A stretch of 64,000 bases of DNA, taken from contig NZ_CP045542.1 in the NCBI RefSeq assembly GCF_009792315.1, forward strand, positions 310,001 through 374,000, written 5' to 3'. Positions 25,083-37,770 of this stretch are shown here, in pieces. Every line of letters begins with the position of its first letter. Within the stretch, counting starts at the first letter, position 1. The notes under the pieces are model-generated. The model saw only the letters and a program-made list of their open reading frames with translations, was not told the DNA's origin and made no database searches. The translations under genes and the position numbers were made by a program. The DNA is from Mycoplasma sp. NEAQ87857 (lineage in GTDB: Bacteria > Bacillota_I > Bacilli_A > Mycoplasmatales > Metamycoplasmataceae).

Positions 25083-26741
25083 TTAAGGTTTTTGAGTTTC
25101 TAATATCTTTTTGATAATAGCAAAATCATTTAAATATTGCATATTATCTTTATTTTCTATTAATTTTTCAGTGATAATTTTTGAATTTATCACTTCAACA
25201 TATTTATTAGCACTTAAAATTGCTTTTATTAATCTTGTGTTAGTAAATCTTTCGTTTTTAACACCTAATACAGGTTCTAAGTTTTTATTTACTAAAGTTA
25301 GTAAATATCTCATAAGAACCAATGATATAAAGCATAAAAGAAAATATCCTTCAATGTGTTTGTCACTTCGCACATACACAGGTCTGATTCTTAAAGCGTT
25401 TTTTAATGTTCTAAAGTTTTCTTCAACTTGTCATTGTTTTGCATATAAATCAACAACATCTTGAACTGTAAGATCGTGTCTTGATGTTTCGTAAGCGTAT
25501 AAACCATCAAACTTTTTATCTCTCTCGATTTTTTCATAATCTAACTTGTATGAAGTTGTTTTACCATTTTCAATTTCTTTAAAGAATTTGTATTTTTTAC
25601 CAGCAAGCAAATCAGCTTGAGCAACAATACCATTTTTAGCTTTTTTATTGAAATTATCAATAAGAATTTGTCTATCTTGTTTATCTTTTTTAGCACGTTT
25701 TTCACTATAAGTTATTATTCTACGTCTAGTTCTTCCGTTTGGACGTTTTTTCTGTCATAGCGATTCATAAGTTTCTTCTTTAAATTTAAAATTATCTAAA
25801 TCAACATATCCTTCAGGATCTTGAGCGAATAATTTAGTTCTTTTAGTAGCGATTTTTAATCTGTAAGAGATTATAAAATCAATATTATTTTGTTCTAGGA
25901 ATCTAATGTTTTTATTAGTACTCATTCCTCTATCAGCAATTATTGTAACCATTCTAACATTGTAAATTTTCTTGATTTCATTGATAAATGGAATGAAAGT
26001 ATTTGGATCAGCTGTATTACCTTTAAATAATTTGTAATGGATTGGAATACCATTTTCATCAGTGATTAAACCTACTACAATTTGATCTTCTTTGAATTTT
26101 CCATCTTTTGAATATCCAGGGTGTTTAAGACCTAAACTTGTAAAAGTTTCAAAATATACAGTTGATGAATCAAATCACATAACATCAACAGATCTTAGGT
26201 TTTTAGAAATTAATGAATTATTGATGTTTTTTAAAATAGTTGTTTTATTATCTGAAAGATAATCTAAAGAGTTGTAAAATGTAGTCTTTTTTGAATCAAA
26301 TTCAATTTCATAATCAGGAATACTTTCAAAAGTTTTAATAAGACTTTGTTGTTTTAAGATACGTGTTGAAATTATAAATTTCAATATTTTTATTAATTCT
26401 TTTGATCTTGTTTCTTTAGTTTTCTCAAAAATATCCAAGTCATTGATTGTGTTAAATAAAACTTGATGACCATAATTAACAACTTTTGATTCAACAACTG
26501 AATTTTTAAGAACTTTATTTACTTCTTGCAAAATTTTATCTTTAGGTCATTCAGGATCTCAATTAACACAAGCTTCTTTTAAGAGATTAATTGGGTCTTT
26601 TGTAGATTTTTCTAATTTTTCTAAATTACCTAAACCAATACTTCTCTTATAACCTCTAGCATGACCATTTGAGATAGCAACTGTGATGTAGTATGTGTCT
26701 TTTCTTTTACTTCTAACAATAATTCACTTTTCTTTTTTCAT
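25083..26741 (-). CDS. IS1634 family transposase (DDE, IS4-like)
   Basis: 552 aa, uninterrupted once TGA is read as Trp. Catalytic acids: WFDSST (first D), IIADRGMSTN (second D) and the YREK-like block YAKQWQVEENFRTLK (E). Starts MKKEKWIIVRSKRKDTYYIT behind AGGAG with a TG-G-TATAAT extended -10 immediately upstream, so the leader is very short. The enzyme should be active by inspection. Confidence 0.93.
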
Positions 26742-26794
26742 ACTCCTAATTATACCATAATTACAATGTAATTATGTGGAAAAAATAATTTTTT

Positions 26795-26813
26795 TACTAT
26801 ACGTAGTATAGTA
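26795..26813. repeat. Subterminal hairpin near the IS right end
   Basis: TACTATAC and GTATAGTA, 8-base arms with a 3-base loop, between the transposase promoter and the right inverted repeat. It could block translation of the transposase from read-through RNA, as in other IS families, or stem from an AT-rich chance pairing. Confidence 0.4.
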
Positions 26814-26904
26814 AGTATGGAAAAGTGTTAAAAAATTGGTCAAAACTTGGAAACACAGGAAAAGATGGTCAATATTTAGAGGTTAATTAAGCTTAAACAA
26901 TAAT

Positions 26905-26930
26905 AAAATCGACAGATATCTGTCGATTTT
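26905..26930 (-). terminator. Terminator of the DNA methyltransferase gene
   Basis: Perfect 26-base palindrome, arms starting AAAATCGACAGA, 11 bases past the stop. Its central TATC may open as a loop; T-rich ends. Confidence 0.85.
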
Positions 26931-26941
26931 TGAATCAAGTA

Positions 26942-28012
26942 TTATTGGTCTTTAGCTACTGAATCACGATATTTTAAGCGATAAAAATCAATATATTTAT
27001 CATTGATTTTTAAAGTGGTTCAAGCATTAGTGGGTTTATTATATATTTTCTTACATAATTCATTAGGTGTATATAATTTTGAGTTATATTTTAGTTTTCC
27101 ATTTTTATCAAAATGTAAAACTAAATCATCTAATATTACATCATCTTCAATTGAAATAAAATTATTATCAATTAAATCCTTAAATGAAACCTTTAAGGGT
27201 TTTTTATCATAAATAGCATATTTTAAATCTTCTTGAGAAAAATCTTCTACAGTTGAATTAATTCTATTTACACTATGTTCTCAATAGTTTTTATCTAACT
27301 CAATCCCTAGATATTGTCTAGCTAATTTTTTAGCTGCAACTAAAGTAGTACCTGTTCCACTAAAAGGATCTAGTACAATATCTCCTACTTTAGAAGTAGC
27401 GAGTATGATTCTTTCTAATAAAGCTAATGGTTTTTGAGTTGAATGAACTTTGTTTCCGTTTTTGTCTTTTAATCTTTCGTTTCCTGAACAAATAGGAAGT
27501 GTTCATACCGATTTCATTTGCTTACCATTATTGATTTGCTTCATTGTTTTATAGTTAAATGTATATTTTGCTTTTTTATTTTTAACTACTCATAATAAGG
27601 TTTCTTGAGCATTAACGAATCTAGTTCCAGCAAAATTAGGTGTAGGATTTGATTTAGCTCATACTATTTCATTAATGATTCAAGCGTTTAAATCTTGTAA
27701 AATATACCCTAATCGATGTATATTTTGAAATGAACCAATAACTCATAAAGAACCATTTGGTTTTAAAACTCTTAGACATTCAGTTAATCATTGTTTACAT
27801 TCTTGATCATATTGTTCTAAAGAATCATATTTATCTCAATCATCATCAACACCATTATATTTAGTACCTTCGTATCTAATTAATTCTTTTTCTAATGTCA
27901 TATTATAAGGAGGATCTGCAAATATTAAATCAACACTATTAGATTCAATATCTTTTAAAATTTGTACATTATCACCTAAGTTAATCTTATTTATATATTT
28001 AGATAATGACAT
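26942..28012 (-). CDS. Adenine-specific DNA methyltransferase, beta class (CcrM/HinfI-like)
   Basis: 356 aa. Type II-like N6-adenine methyltransferase with catalytic DPPY at residues 33-36 coming before the SAM motif [10 protein letters not shown] at about 215-224, the beta-class order. [14 protein letters not shown] lies between them. The C-terminal 90 residues (after [10 protein letters not shown]) resemble the extra RAMA-type domain of CcrM-like enzymes, with [13 protein letters not shown] and a final [13 protein letters not shown]. No restriction gene is adjacent, so it may be an orphan enzyme. Target site is not predictable by eye; GANTC is a guess from the family. Many TGA Trp codons hide it from a standard-code ORF scan. 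AAGGAG before ATG. Confidence 0.88.
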
Positions 28013-28383
28013 ATTTATTTCTCCTTATTTTTTATAATGATATTGTAAGTATAATTTTCATTAATTAGCTCTTAGGACAATTTGAAAATTGAGTTTCATT
28101 AATTATGTTTTTATTATATATAAAACAATATAACCAAAAAGATTCTTAATTTTATTTAAAAGTTTTGCATTTTAGTTTTATTAATATGATGGTTGAAATA
28201 GCATATTTTAATAATTTTGTTATTGAATATTCACAAATTATTAAAAGCAAATATGAAAGTAATTAATTTGAATTTAAATGTTGACAAATTGAGCATTAAT
28301 ACACCCTAATATTCACAAAATAATTATTTTATAATTATTTTGTTAAAATTTTAATATACAAAAATAAGAAAGAGAGACATATA
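28013..28383. other. Intergenic region upstream of the SPFH gene
   Basis: 371 bases, no gene seen. Direct repeats TTTCATTAATTA at 28056-28067 and 28094-28105; TTGACA at 28281-28286 with TAATAT at 28307-28312 (20 bases apart, too long for a standard promoter); and a hairpin CAAAATAATTA/TAATTATTTTG at 28316-28342. The SPFH promoter probably lies among these. Confidence 0.4.
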
Positions 28384-29298
28384 ATGATATTAGCAATAGT
28401 ATTAGGTGTTATAGGAGCAATAGTGTTAATTATAGGAATTATTGCATTGTTTAAATCAATTGTAATAATTCCTGAAACTAGTTTTGCTATTATCCAAAGA
28501 TTGGGTAAATTCAATAGAATTATTGAACGTGGAATTCATTTAATTATTCCTTTTATTGATAAAGTAGCAGTAAAAGATAACTCTAAAGAAAAAGTATTTG
28601 ATTTCCCAGCTCAAAGTGTAATTACTAGAGATAATGCTACTATTAAAGTTGATACAGTTGTTTATTTAAAAATAGTTGATCCTAAACTTTATGCTTATGG
28701 AGCTGAAAGACCTATAGTAGCTATTGAAATGCTTACAGCTACTACTTTAAGAAACTTATTTGGGGAATTAGAGCTTGATGAATCTTTAACTTCTAGAGAA
28801 ATTATTAATGCTAAATTAACTAGAATCTTAGATGAAGCTAGTGATAATTGAGGAATCAAAGTTAATAGAGTTGAAATTCAAAATATAACTCCACCTAAAG
28901 AAGTTCAAGAAGCAATGATTCGTCAAATGCAAGCTGAAAGAGATAAAAGAGCAAGAATTTTAGAAGCAGAAGGTATTAAACAAAGTTTAGTACTTAAAGC
29001 TTTAGGGGAAAAAGAAAGTACTATTTTAAGTGCTGAAGCTAAAAAACGTCAAATTGTGCTTGATGCTGAAGCTAAGAAAGAAAAATTTGTCCTAGAAGCT
29101 CAAGGACAAAAACAAGCAATTGATATGATTAATAGTGCTAATTTAAATCCAAATTATTTACAATATAAAGCAATTGAACAAATCAAAGAATTAGCTAATG
29201 GAAAAGCTACTAAGATTATTATTCCACCAAACTTAGCAGAAGTTTCTAAAGTAATAGCTACAGGATCAGAGATCTTTGAAAGCACAAAAGACAAATAA
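28384..29298 (+). CDS. SPFH/stomatin-like membrane protein
   Basis: 304 aa. An N-terminal membrane segment (about residues 2-25) is followed by a band 7 domain: PETSFAIIQRLGKFNRIIER, GIHLIIPFID, then TIKVDTVVYLKIVDP and MLTATTLRNLFGELELDE. A charged Ala/Glu/Lys coiled coil follows residues 175-260, and the C-terminus has IIIPPNLAE. Family members oligomerise into membrane rings and scaffold microdomains or proteases. The usual NfeD partner is not adjacent. Weak AGAGAG before ATG. Confidence 0.9.
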
Positions 29299-29300
29299 CA

Positions 29301-29329
29301 AAAAATCCAATACTATGTATTGGATTTTT
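29301..29329. terminator. Bidirectional terminator between convergent genes
   Basis: Perfect 13-pair stem AAAAATCCAATAC/GTATTGGATTTTT with 3-base loop, serving the SPFH gene on one strand and the giant gene on the other. Confidence 0.93.
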
Positions 29330-29332
29330 CTA

Positions 29333-32300
29333 TTATTTTCTAGTTTTGAACTTAAAGTAATTAATACCTGTGTTATATAAAGTAACAGCAGGGTTTAATG
29401 CGTTAAGATCATATAAAACTTTGGTTTTATCAGTGTTTAAGTGAGTGCTTTTTGGATAATTTTGATCTCTATATACATAAACAGCATCGCTACGTGAGTA
29501 AGCGTTGATATAACCATAAGTATGATCTGCAATTTGTTGTGGGTATCTAGATTCATCACCAGCAGTAGAATGATCTGGTTTAGTTTTATCATCAGTTTCA
29601 GTATTTAATGATGTACCATCTAAACCATAAGTTGGTGTAGTTTTTACTCATTTATCAGTATTTTGAATTAAATACATAGCAAAATTGTCTGGTGTTTCAG
29701 ATTCTACAGCAGGATTTTCTGCTTTAAGAGATAATCTGTTTCTAATAACTGTAAATCCTTGATATCAGTTATTGTACATATATAGTTGCTTTTTAGTTGA
29801 ATCATATTCAAAAGCAAATCTAAATAAGTTCAATACTGCTGCAGGCATAGTTTTGGAAACATCATAAGTACCATCATTATTTTTAACAAATACTCTAGAA
29901 TTAGTTACTCAAGAAGCTTGCTCATTAGTTGTAGTAGCAGGTACTCCTGTAATTGAAGCAGGAGATACTTGAGCAATTACTAATTCATTTGTGGCATCAT
30001 CAAATCATATTTTAAGTTTTTGCTTATTACTATCAACTGATAGTTGTAAATAAGCACTTAAAATATATGATGTTTGAGGTTGAATTTTGATTAATGTATC
30101 AAGAGTTTGCATTTGATCTTCTGTAATAGTATTTCAATCAATAACTATTTCTTTTCGATTGTTTAATACTACGGTTTTAATGATTTCTTTCATTTTTGCA
30201 ATTGCGTTTTCATTTGAAATATTATCATTTCATCCTGCAAGAGTAGTATTTAATACTGGTTGTTTAGTAGCGTAACCTATATTATTACCATTAAAGAAAA
30301 TAGTATTTGAATTTACTGGTAATTCTACAGTTGATAAAGTATTAAAACTTAAATTATTAATTTCATATTCAGTTTGAATAGTATTTAAATTAGTAAATGT
30401 ATTTAAACCATTAGGTGTATATACGTATTTAAGCTTAAATGAAGCAGATTTAGTACCTGTATTTTCATTAGTTGATAAATTAGTTACTCAATCATTATTA
30501 GTTTTAACTATATAAACTTTTAAGTTAATAGGGTTAAATACTGAATCATTATCAATTTGAGTAAATGCAAATTGATCAAATAGTTTTAAAAATGCATCTG
30601 TGGTGGTTATTTCTAATTGAGTATCATTTGTTGTTGATAATGAATTAATAGTATTTATAAAATCTTCCATAGTGGTTGAAGCTTTAGGAGTAATTAATTG
30701 ATATCTAGGTTTAGAATTTTGTTCAACATTTAATTGAGCTAAGAAATCATTTTTAGCATCTTCAGTATTAATTCAATTAACAAAAGTATTGAATTTGTTA
30801 ATTGAATCTACTAGATTATTTTTATTTTGGTCACTAAAAGTAGTATTTAATTGACTATTAATATTACTTGCATCATTTAATACTTGATTATAATCGCTAA
30901 TTAATTTATCTAATACATTACTATGACTAGCAACTGATTGATTTGCTTTATACAATTCATTAAAAATTTCTTGCAAGCTAGATCTGTTGCTAATAGTTGA
31001 AGCAATATTTGATTTAATGTTGTTGATTAAATTAATTAAATTGGTTTTAGCACTATTAACTTTAGCAACAAAGTTTTTAATTACACTAGCTACTTTAGAA
31101 GTTTTTACACCATCTAATTCAGTATTTAAGGTATTAATATTATTTTTTAAACCTGCATTATATAAGATACTTAAATTGCTTAAGTTAGTAGCTAATGCAG
31201 CATCATTAGTTGTTAAAGCAGTATTAAATGCGTGCATTTCATTTACTATCACTTCTAAATCAGCTTTAACTTTTTGGTTAAATGCTTCAATTTCAGTATC
31301 AATGTTTGAAATTTGAGTTGCAATAACTTTTAATACTTGGTTTTGGAATTGTTGATCTGGATCTTGATTATAGTTTTTGTAATCATCTTTATCAAAATCA
31401 CTAAAGTTATTAAAGCTATTTTTAATTTGAATTAACTTATTATATAAAGTATTTTCATCATCATTTAATCTATTATTAGGATTAGCAAATTCATCAATAT
31501 AGTTATTTAAATTATTTAAATTATTATTTAAATCTCTAGTTTGAGTTTGATAAAGTGCTTGAATTGCATTTGCATAAACGCTAAATGCTTTAGCGATATT
31601 ATCATTTAAGTTTTTAATGAAATCTAAATTATTTTTCTCTGTTTCATTAATGTTTAAAGAATTTATAGCTTCTGTGTATTCTTGAGTAATTAAATTAGCA
31701 TTAGCTGATAAATTATTAGTTACATAAGTATGTAAAGCATTCATTTTAGTAGCAAGAATATTAGCATCAGAGATTTTACTATCAATTAATTGATTAATTT
31801 TATCATTTAGAATATTAATTTCATTTTGTTTTAAAACTAAGCTACTATTAATATCTTTATTAATATTAACTGCATTTTGAACTTCGGTTTGTAATTGAGC
31901 ATAAATAGCTTTAGTATTAGCACTATCTAAATATGATTCATCAGCAATTTTTTGCATTAATAGATAAGTATTAGCTTTATTAATCACTTCTCTAAGCATT
32001 TTAGTTTGTTGGAAAATATTTGAAATAGTATTTTCGCTGCTACTATTTTGATCAAAGTATTTATCATAAATAGTTTTAAATACTTGTTCAGGATTTATCG
32101 TAGTTGGACCTATAGCATCAATTTCAGCTTTAGCTTGATTATATTTAGTTCTAACTACTTCTTTTTCATCATTAGTTAATTTTTTATCGTTTTTGATTTC
32201 TTCACCAAAAACAGAAATTTGGTGATAAATATCTAACTTAGTTAATAAGAAGTTTAAATTATTAATTTCATCTAAAATCACATTATTATTTACTGCTGTT

Positions 32301-35300
32301 AAATAAATATTATTTACCGCATTTAATTTTATTTGTAAGTTTGATTTTAATTCTGAAACATCTGCACTTATAGGTTGAATGGTATTAATCTTAGCACTAA
32401 CTGTTTCAACAGTTGTTGCTAAAGAAGTTAAATCATTATAAATATTATTTAAAGTATTAATTTTAGTTTCTTGATCAGCAATTACACTAGCAGAACTTTC
32501 ATTATCAACAATCATTGAAATAGCATTTAATCTATTAGTTAAGCTATTATACAATGATGGATAAGTATCTTTAATTGGTTGGATATTATCAGTAGTAAAT
32601 TCTTTGATTTTGTTAAATAATTCAATTCTTTGAGCATTAACTGCTTTAGCATTAGCTAATTGGTTAGTTAATTGTTGAGTTTTATTAATAATATCAGCAT
32701 TATTTTGATCATTTTTAAATCCAACAGTAGGTACTGCAAGTCACATTTTAGCAATTAAAGCATTAATATCAGTTTCATATCCAATGTATTTAGTATCAGA
32801 TTTAGCTTGATATCAATCATTAATTTGAGCTTCAACTAATTTTAATTCATTGATTAATAATTGAACTTTGGTGGTTCTAGCTAACAATTGATCTAAAGTA
32901 AAATTATTAGCATTAATTGCATCAAGTAAAATATCATTAACTCATTTAGCAAACTCATCACGTTTTTGAGTTCCTAATAAACCATTATTAACAAAGAAAT
33001 CTATTTGATTAATTTGAGCTACTAAATTATTAATTTCTAATTCTAATGAAGCAGTTTTAGTTAATTGCTCATTTAATTGATCAATACTAATAGCTAATTG
33101 TTTTAGTTCTAATGAATTATTACTATCTGAAATATAAGCTTTTTGAGCTTCTAAAATCTTAGCATTAAGCTTATCTTTAAGATCTTGAACTACTGCAGAA
33201 GTAGCATTAGTTGTATTGTTTAATGTATCTTTAGCAGCTTTAACGTGTTTAGATAAATCCACAATTAAGTTTTTATTATTATAAATATCATTAATAGTTT
33301 CAGAGATTTTTTGAGCTTTAGCTAAAGTATCGGCGTTTTTATTTTGTTCTAAAATATCATCTAAAGCTTTAGTGATAATAGTATTAGCTTCAGGATCTAT
33401 ATCATCTCCTACTAAAGCAGTTTCAAAAATTCTTTTTAATCCTGCTTCATTTTTATTATCAACCTTAAATTCAATTTGAGATCTATTACTATCTTTTAAA
33501 GCAATTAATTTACCTTCTGCAGCATAATCGTTTTTTAATTCAGTAAATCTAGTATCTAAATCACTATATTGATTAGTTGATGAAGGAAGAGATTTAGTAA
33601 TAGCAGCTCTTAGGTTAGCTAATTGTTTTTCAACTTCTGATTCATGAGAATTGGATCTAGAAGCTATATAATCAGCTACCAGTTTTTGTTGAACTAATAA
33701 TTGTGATTCAGAATCAATTTTATCTTGTAGTGCTTGAAGATCTTTTAGTGAAATATTAGGATTATTAACTTGTTGATTTACAAAATCAACAAATAAAGCT
33801 GTAGATTGTTTAATTTGCTCATGTTCAGGAGAAGAACCAAAATCACTAGCATTTAAAATTCTTTGAATTGAAGCTAATTTATTTAAAGTTTTATCTTTTT
33901 CTAAAGCTTGTTGAAGTTTTTGTTTATAAGCTAAAAGATCGCTAGAAGTTGTATTATTATCATTTTTAATTGCATCAAATTCAGCTTTAACTTTTAAGTA
34001 ATTATCAAATTTATCTCTAGGATCATTTGAAATTGCTTTAGTATCAAGCGATACTATAGTGTTTTCAACTTCTTTAATATCAGCATTAAATTGAGCAATT
34101 AATGCATCTCTTTGAGCTTTTAATTGCTCAATTTTATTATTTAATTGAGTATTAGCTTGTTCAATTTGAGCTTGAGTTAAATTATTTTGTTGTACATAAT
34201 TGGCATTTAAATAAACTTTTTGATTTTCCAATAGTTGTTTAATTTGTTGATCAACATCATTAAGATACATTTTTTCTGCTTGTTCAGGGGTTAAAATGTT
34301 ATTTAACTGATCATAAGTTGAAGCAAAATCATCCATTGCATTAGCTGCATTGATTGCATTTTGCATATTAGCAATTTTATTATCTACAGCATTAGTTGTA
34401 TCTAAAGGATTTAAATTATTAGCTAGCACACTATTTTCTAAATACTTTTGAATTTCAGGTTGAACATTTTCAAATCCATTAGCATTATCTATAGCTTCTT
34501 TTAATAAATTAGCTAAATCATTTTGTTTAGCTACAACATCTGATTTATTATTAATTGAATCAGTGTTAGTAGATTCTAAATTAGCATTAACATTTTGGTT
34601 AATTGCTTCTAATTGTTTATTAAATTCTTGTTGAGCAGTAGTGGTTGGATTAACTATAGCATTAGCTTGTAAATTATCATTTAATTTATTTAACTTATCT
34701 TTAGCATAAGCTAGAGATAAGTTATCATTATCTTTCTTTAATTGATCTAAAGTATTTTTTAAATCTTTAGAACTTAAAGCATTATTAGCTAATACATCAT
34801 TTAATCCATAGTTATCTAATTGATTTAATGCTTGATTTAACGCTTGATTTACTACATCAATTTCAGCATTAGTTCTATTAGCAACAAATTGATTTTTAGG
34901 ACTAGAAGTTAAATCATTTAAATTATTATTTGTAATTTGAACTTGATTTTCAATTTGTTTAACCACATCTATAGCATTAGTTAAATCTTCAATTTGATTA
35001 GCTAATTGAGCTTTTTGTTCTTTAGTTAGATTTGGATTTTTAGCAATTTCTTTTAGTTGCTTAAATTTATTTCTAATAGCTTGTTCACCTCTAGAAGGAT
35101 TAGAATTTTTAGGATAAGCTTGATTAATTGCTTGTTCTAAAGTATCTAAACCACTAGCAGTATTTAAATTAGCTTTTTTAGTATTAATTTGATCAGCTAA
35201 ACTTTGAAGTAATTTACTTTGATTAGCTATTTGATCATTAGTTAAATCATTTTTGCTAAAAATATCTTTAGCAGTAGCTATTTGATCTTGAGTTTGTTTG

Positions 35301-37759
35301 ATTAATTGATCTAATTCATTTTTTAATCTAGGATTAAATTCTGCAGCATTTTTGTATTCTTCAGAATTTAAAATGCTATTAATGTTATCTTGAAGTTTAG
35401 AAGCAATATTATTGTAATCATTAACTGCAGGAGCAATTTGGGTTAAATGTTGTAATTGGTTAGTAATTTCTTTAGCTTTATCTAAAGTTTTAGTATCTAA
35501 ATCTTTACCACTTTGAATTACTTGTTTAATTTGTTCTGCTTCTATTTTTAAAGCTTTAATTTTATCTAACTGAGTATCTTCTAAATTACTTGGTACATAA
35601 TTAGGATTACTAAAATCATTAAAGATATTTTCTAAATCAGCTTCAGTTTGATTAATACTATGAGTTAATTTTGAATATTCTTTAATTCCTTTAATCTTAT
35701 TAGCTAATTGTTTATATTTAATAATTTGATCAGCTAGCGTAAAACTATCAGTGGTACTAAAGTTAGCAATCATTACTAATGAATCTTTATTTAAGTTATT
35801 TAAAACTTCTTTAAATAACTCTAATTCATCTTGATTGAAGTTATTGAATCTAGTTAATGACTCATTAACTAGATTAGTTAATTCTTCTTTTTGTATTGAT
35901 CTAAATTGTTCACGTAGTGAAATAACTTCAACGTTTAATAAATTAGTTAATTCATTATTATTTAAAGCTTGAATATTATTTGCTTTTAAGTAAGTGTTAT
36001 TTTTACTATCAGCAACTTTTTGTTTTAAGATGTTTAATTTTGATCTAAGATCAGATGATAAAAATGGTTGAAAGATATTATTAGTAAATTCATTAACTAA
36101 CGAATCAATGAAAGTGTTAATAGAATCAAATTGTTGTTTTAAGCTCAAATATTGATCTATAGTTGTTTCCTTAGATTCTAAATTTGCTAAATTTGATTGA
36201 GCAAATTTAGTTAATAATAATGATTCAGGTTGGTTGATTAAATTATTATTTTTAGCATTTTCTACTTTATTAACTAAATCTAAAACTAAGTCTAATTTAT
36301 TTTTAGCTAAAGATATTAAAGATACAATGTTATCTTTAATATTAATTAAACTAGATTTAGGTTTTAAATTATTATTTGCTGTATTAGATTCAGAATAAGA
36401 ATCTTTAATTACTTGAATGTAGTTATTATCATTTAAGATTTGATTAAAAACATCAATTGCATGATGTTGTTCAAAATATGTTTTGTTAGCATTAACAAAA
36501 TCTTGTAATGAAGTTTTAATTTGCTCAATAGTTTTTTGATTATCATCATTGTTTGATGATCGATTAACTACTAAGTCATTTAATTTATTAATTTGATTAA
36601 CTGTAGTAACTAATTGTAATTGATCATTAACTTTATTATTAAATTGATTAATCTCATTAATTGCATTTAAACTAACTTGTTTATAAAATTGGGTTTTGAT
36701 ATTTGGGTTAATATCTACAAAATAGCTAACACTATTTTGTAGATCTTTTAAGTTTTCTAATGAAATTTGATCATCTTTTAAAGAATTATTTAATAACTTA
36801 ATAAATTCTGTTTGATCAGCATTATTTTTATTGATTAAAGTATTTAATACAGCACTAGCATTATTTAAATGATTTAAATAAACATTTTTGGTTAATTTAT
36901 TTAAATTGTTATTTAAATTTGAGATTGAATGATTAATTTCAACTGATAAAGTTGAATCAGTTTGATCATTAAATGAATTGTAATTATTAATTAAAGCTTG
37001 AGTTTTAGCATTTAATTGTTCAATATCATTAAATCTAAATGATTTACTTGCTAAAAGATTTAATGCTTGAGCTAAATATTGTCCTTTTTGTTCTTTTAAA
37101 GCGACAGTAGGTAAATTATTAACAAAGTAAATACTATCGTTGATTCCGTTATCTTGGTTAAATAATTGATTAATGGTGTCATTTTGTTTATCTAAGTATT
37201 TTTTAAGTTGTTCTTGGAAATTATTTAAAAAGGCTTGATTTTGGTTAATGGTATTAGTGTAAAAGAATTGGTTAAAGAATATGTCTAAATCAATATAATC
37301 GTCATTAATAAATTGGTTTAATAAATCACTTTCAGTTAAACGTTGTTTTTGTAAATTAAGTAATTTAACTAAATAATCTTTTTGTTCTTGAGTTACACTA
37401 TTGGTTTTTAATAATCTATTAAAACTATTAACTGTATAACTTAATACTGCATTTTGAAAATTACTTAAGTGATTATTAAAACTTTGAGCATTAAACTCTT
37501 GGTTATTTAATTCATTTTTAACAAAGTAATTTAAACCATAAAGAGTTCCAAACTCTTTATCATTCATTTTAATAGGACGATTTGGACTAAAAAGCAATGA
37601 AGTAGTTTCTTTATAGTTTTTAACTAAGAAACTATCATTATTAACTTCTTGTTTAGGACTTTTTTTATTAAAGAATAATTCTTTAACTAAAAAAGCTCCA
37701 CCAATTCCTAATCCTAAAATAGCTACTGTAGCAACAGTAATTTTTAAACTTTTTTTCAT
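29333..37759 (-). CDS. Giant membrane-anchored coiled-coil protein, 2808 aa (paralogue 1)
   Basis: One frame of 2809 codons when TGA is Trp. The N-terminus is a positive start plus one membrane helix (VATVAILGLGIGGAFLVKEL), so it is either N-terminally anchored or secreted. Residues about 40-2350 are almost wholly N/L/Q/D/K/E-rich helix with heptads and little Gly, Pro or Cys. Family-like motifs such as LTKEQKAQLANQIEDL resemble the helical GA/FIVAR bundles of surface proteins. The last 450 residues are globular and beta-rich, with NLKVYIVK...FKLKYVYT and LAGW, and match the end of the next gene. The start ATG is preceded by AAGGAG, 11 bases after the stop of paralogue 2, hence an operon. Function unknown; adhesion or a cell-surface filament is inferred. 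Confidence 0.85.
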
Positions 37760-37770
37760 GTTTCTCCTTT

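Larger units (their letters stand above)
24997..26859 (-). mobile_element. IS1634-type insertion sequence, complete
   Basis: About 1.86 kb bounded by imperfect terminal inverted repeats: left CCTGAGTTTCCAAGTTTTAA, right (reverse complement) CCTGTGTTTCCAAGTTTTGA, 18 of 20 matching. One intact transposase gene on the minus strand. The palindrome TTACATTGTAA occurs just inside both ends (near 25073 and 26761). No target-site duplication is obvious: the left flank is a T run and the right flank starts AAAAGATGG. A decayed copy of the left end occurs at 61549. Confidence 0.9.

Noticed and set aside
28013-28383. A heat-shock CIRCE element or a tRNA in the gap before the SPFH gene.
   Set aside because: The short symmetric pieces do not match TTAGCACTC-N9-GAGTGCTAA, and no cloverleaf could be drawn.
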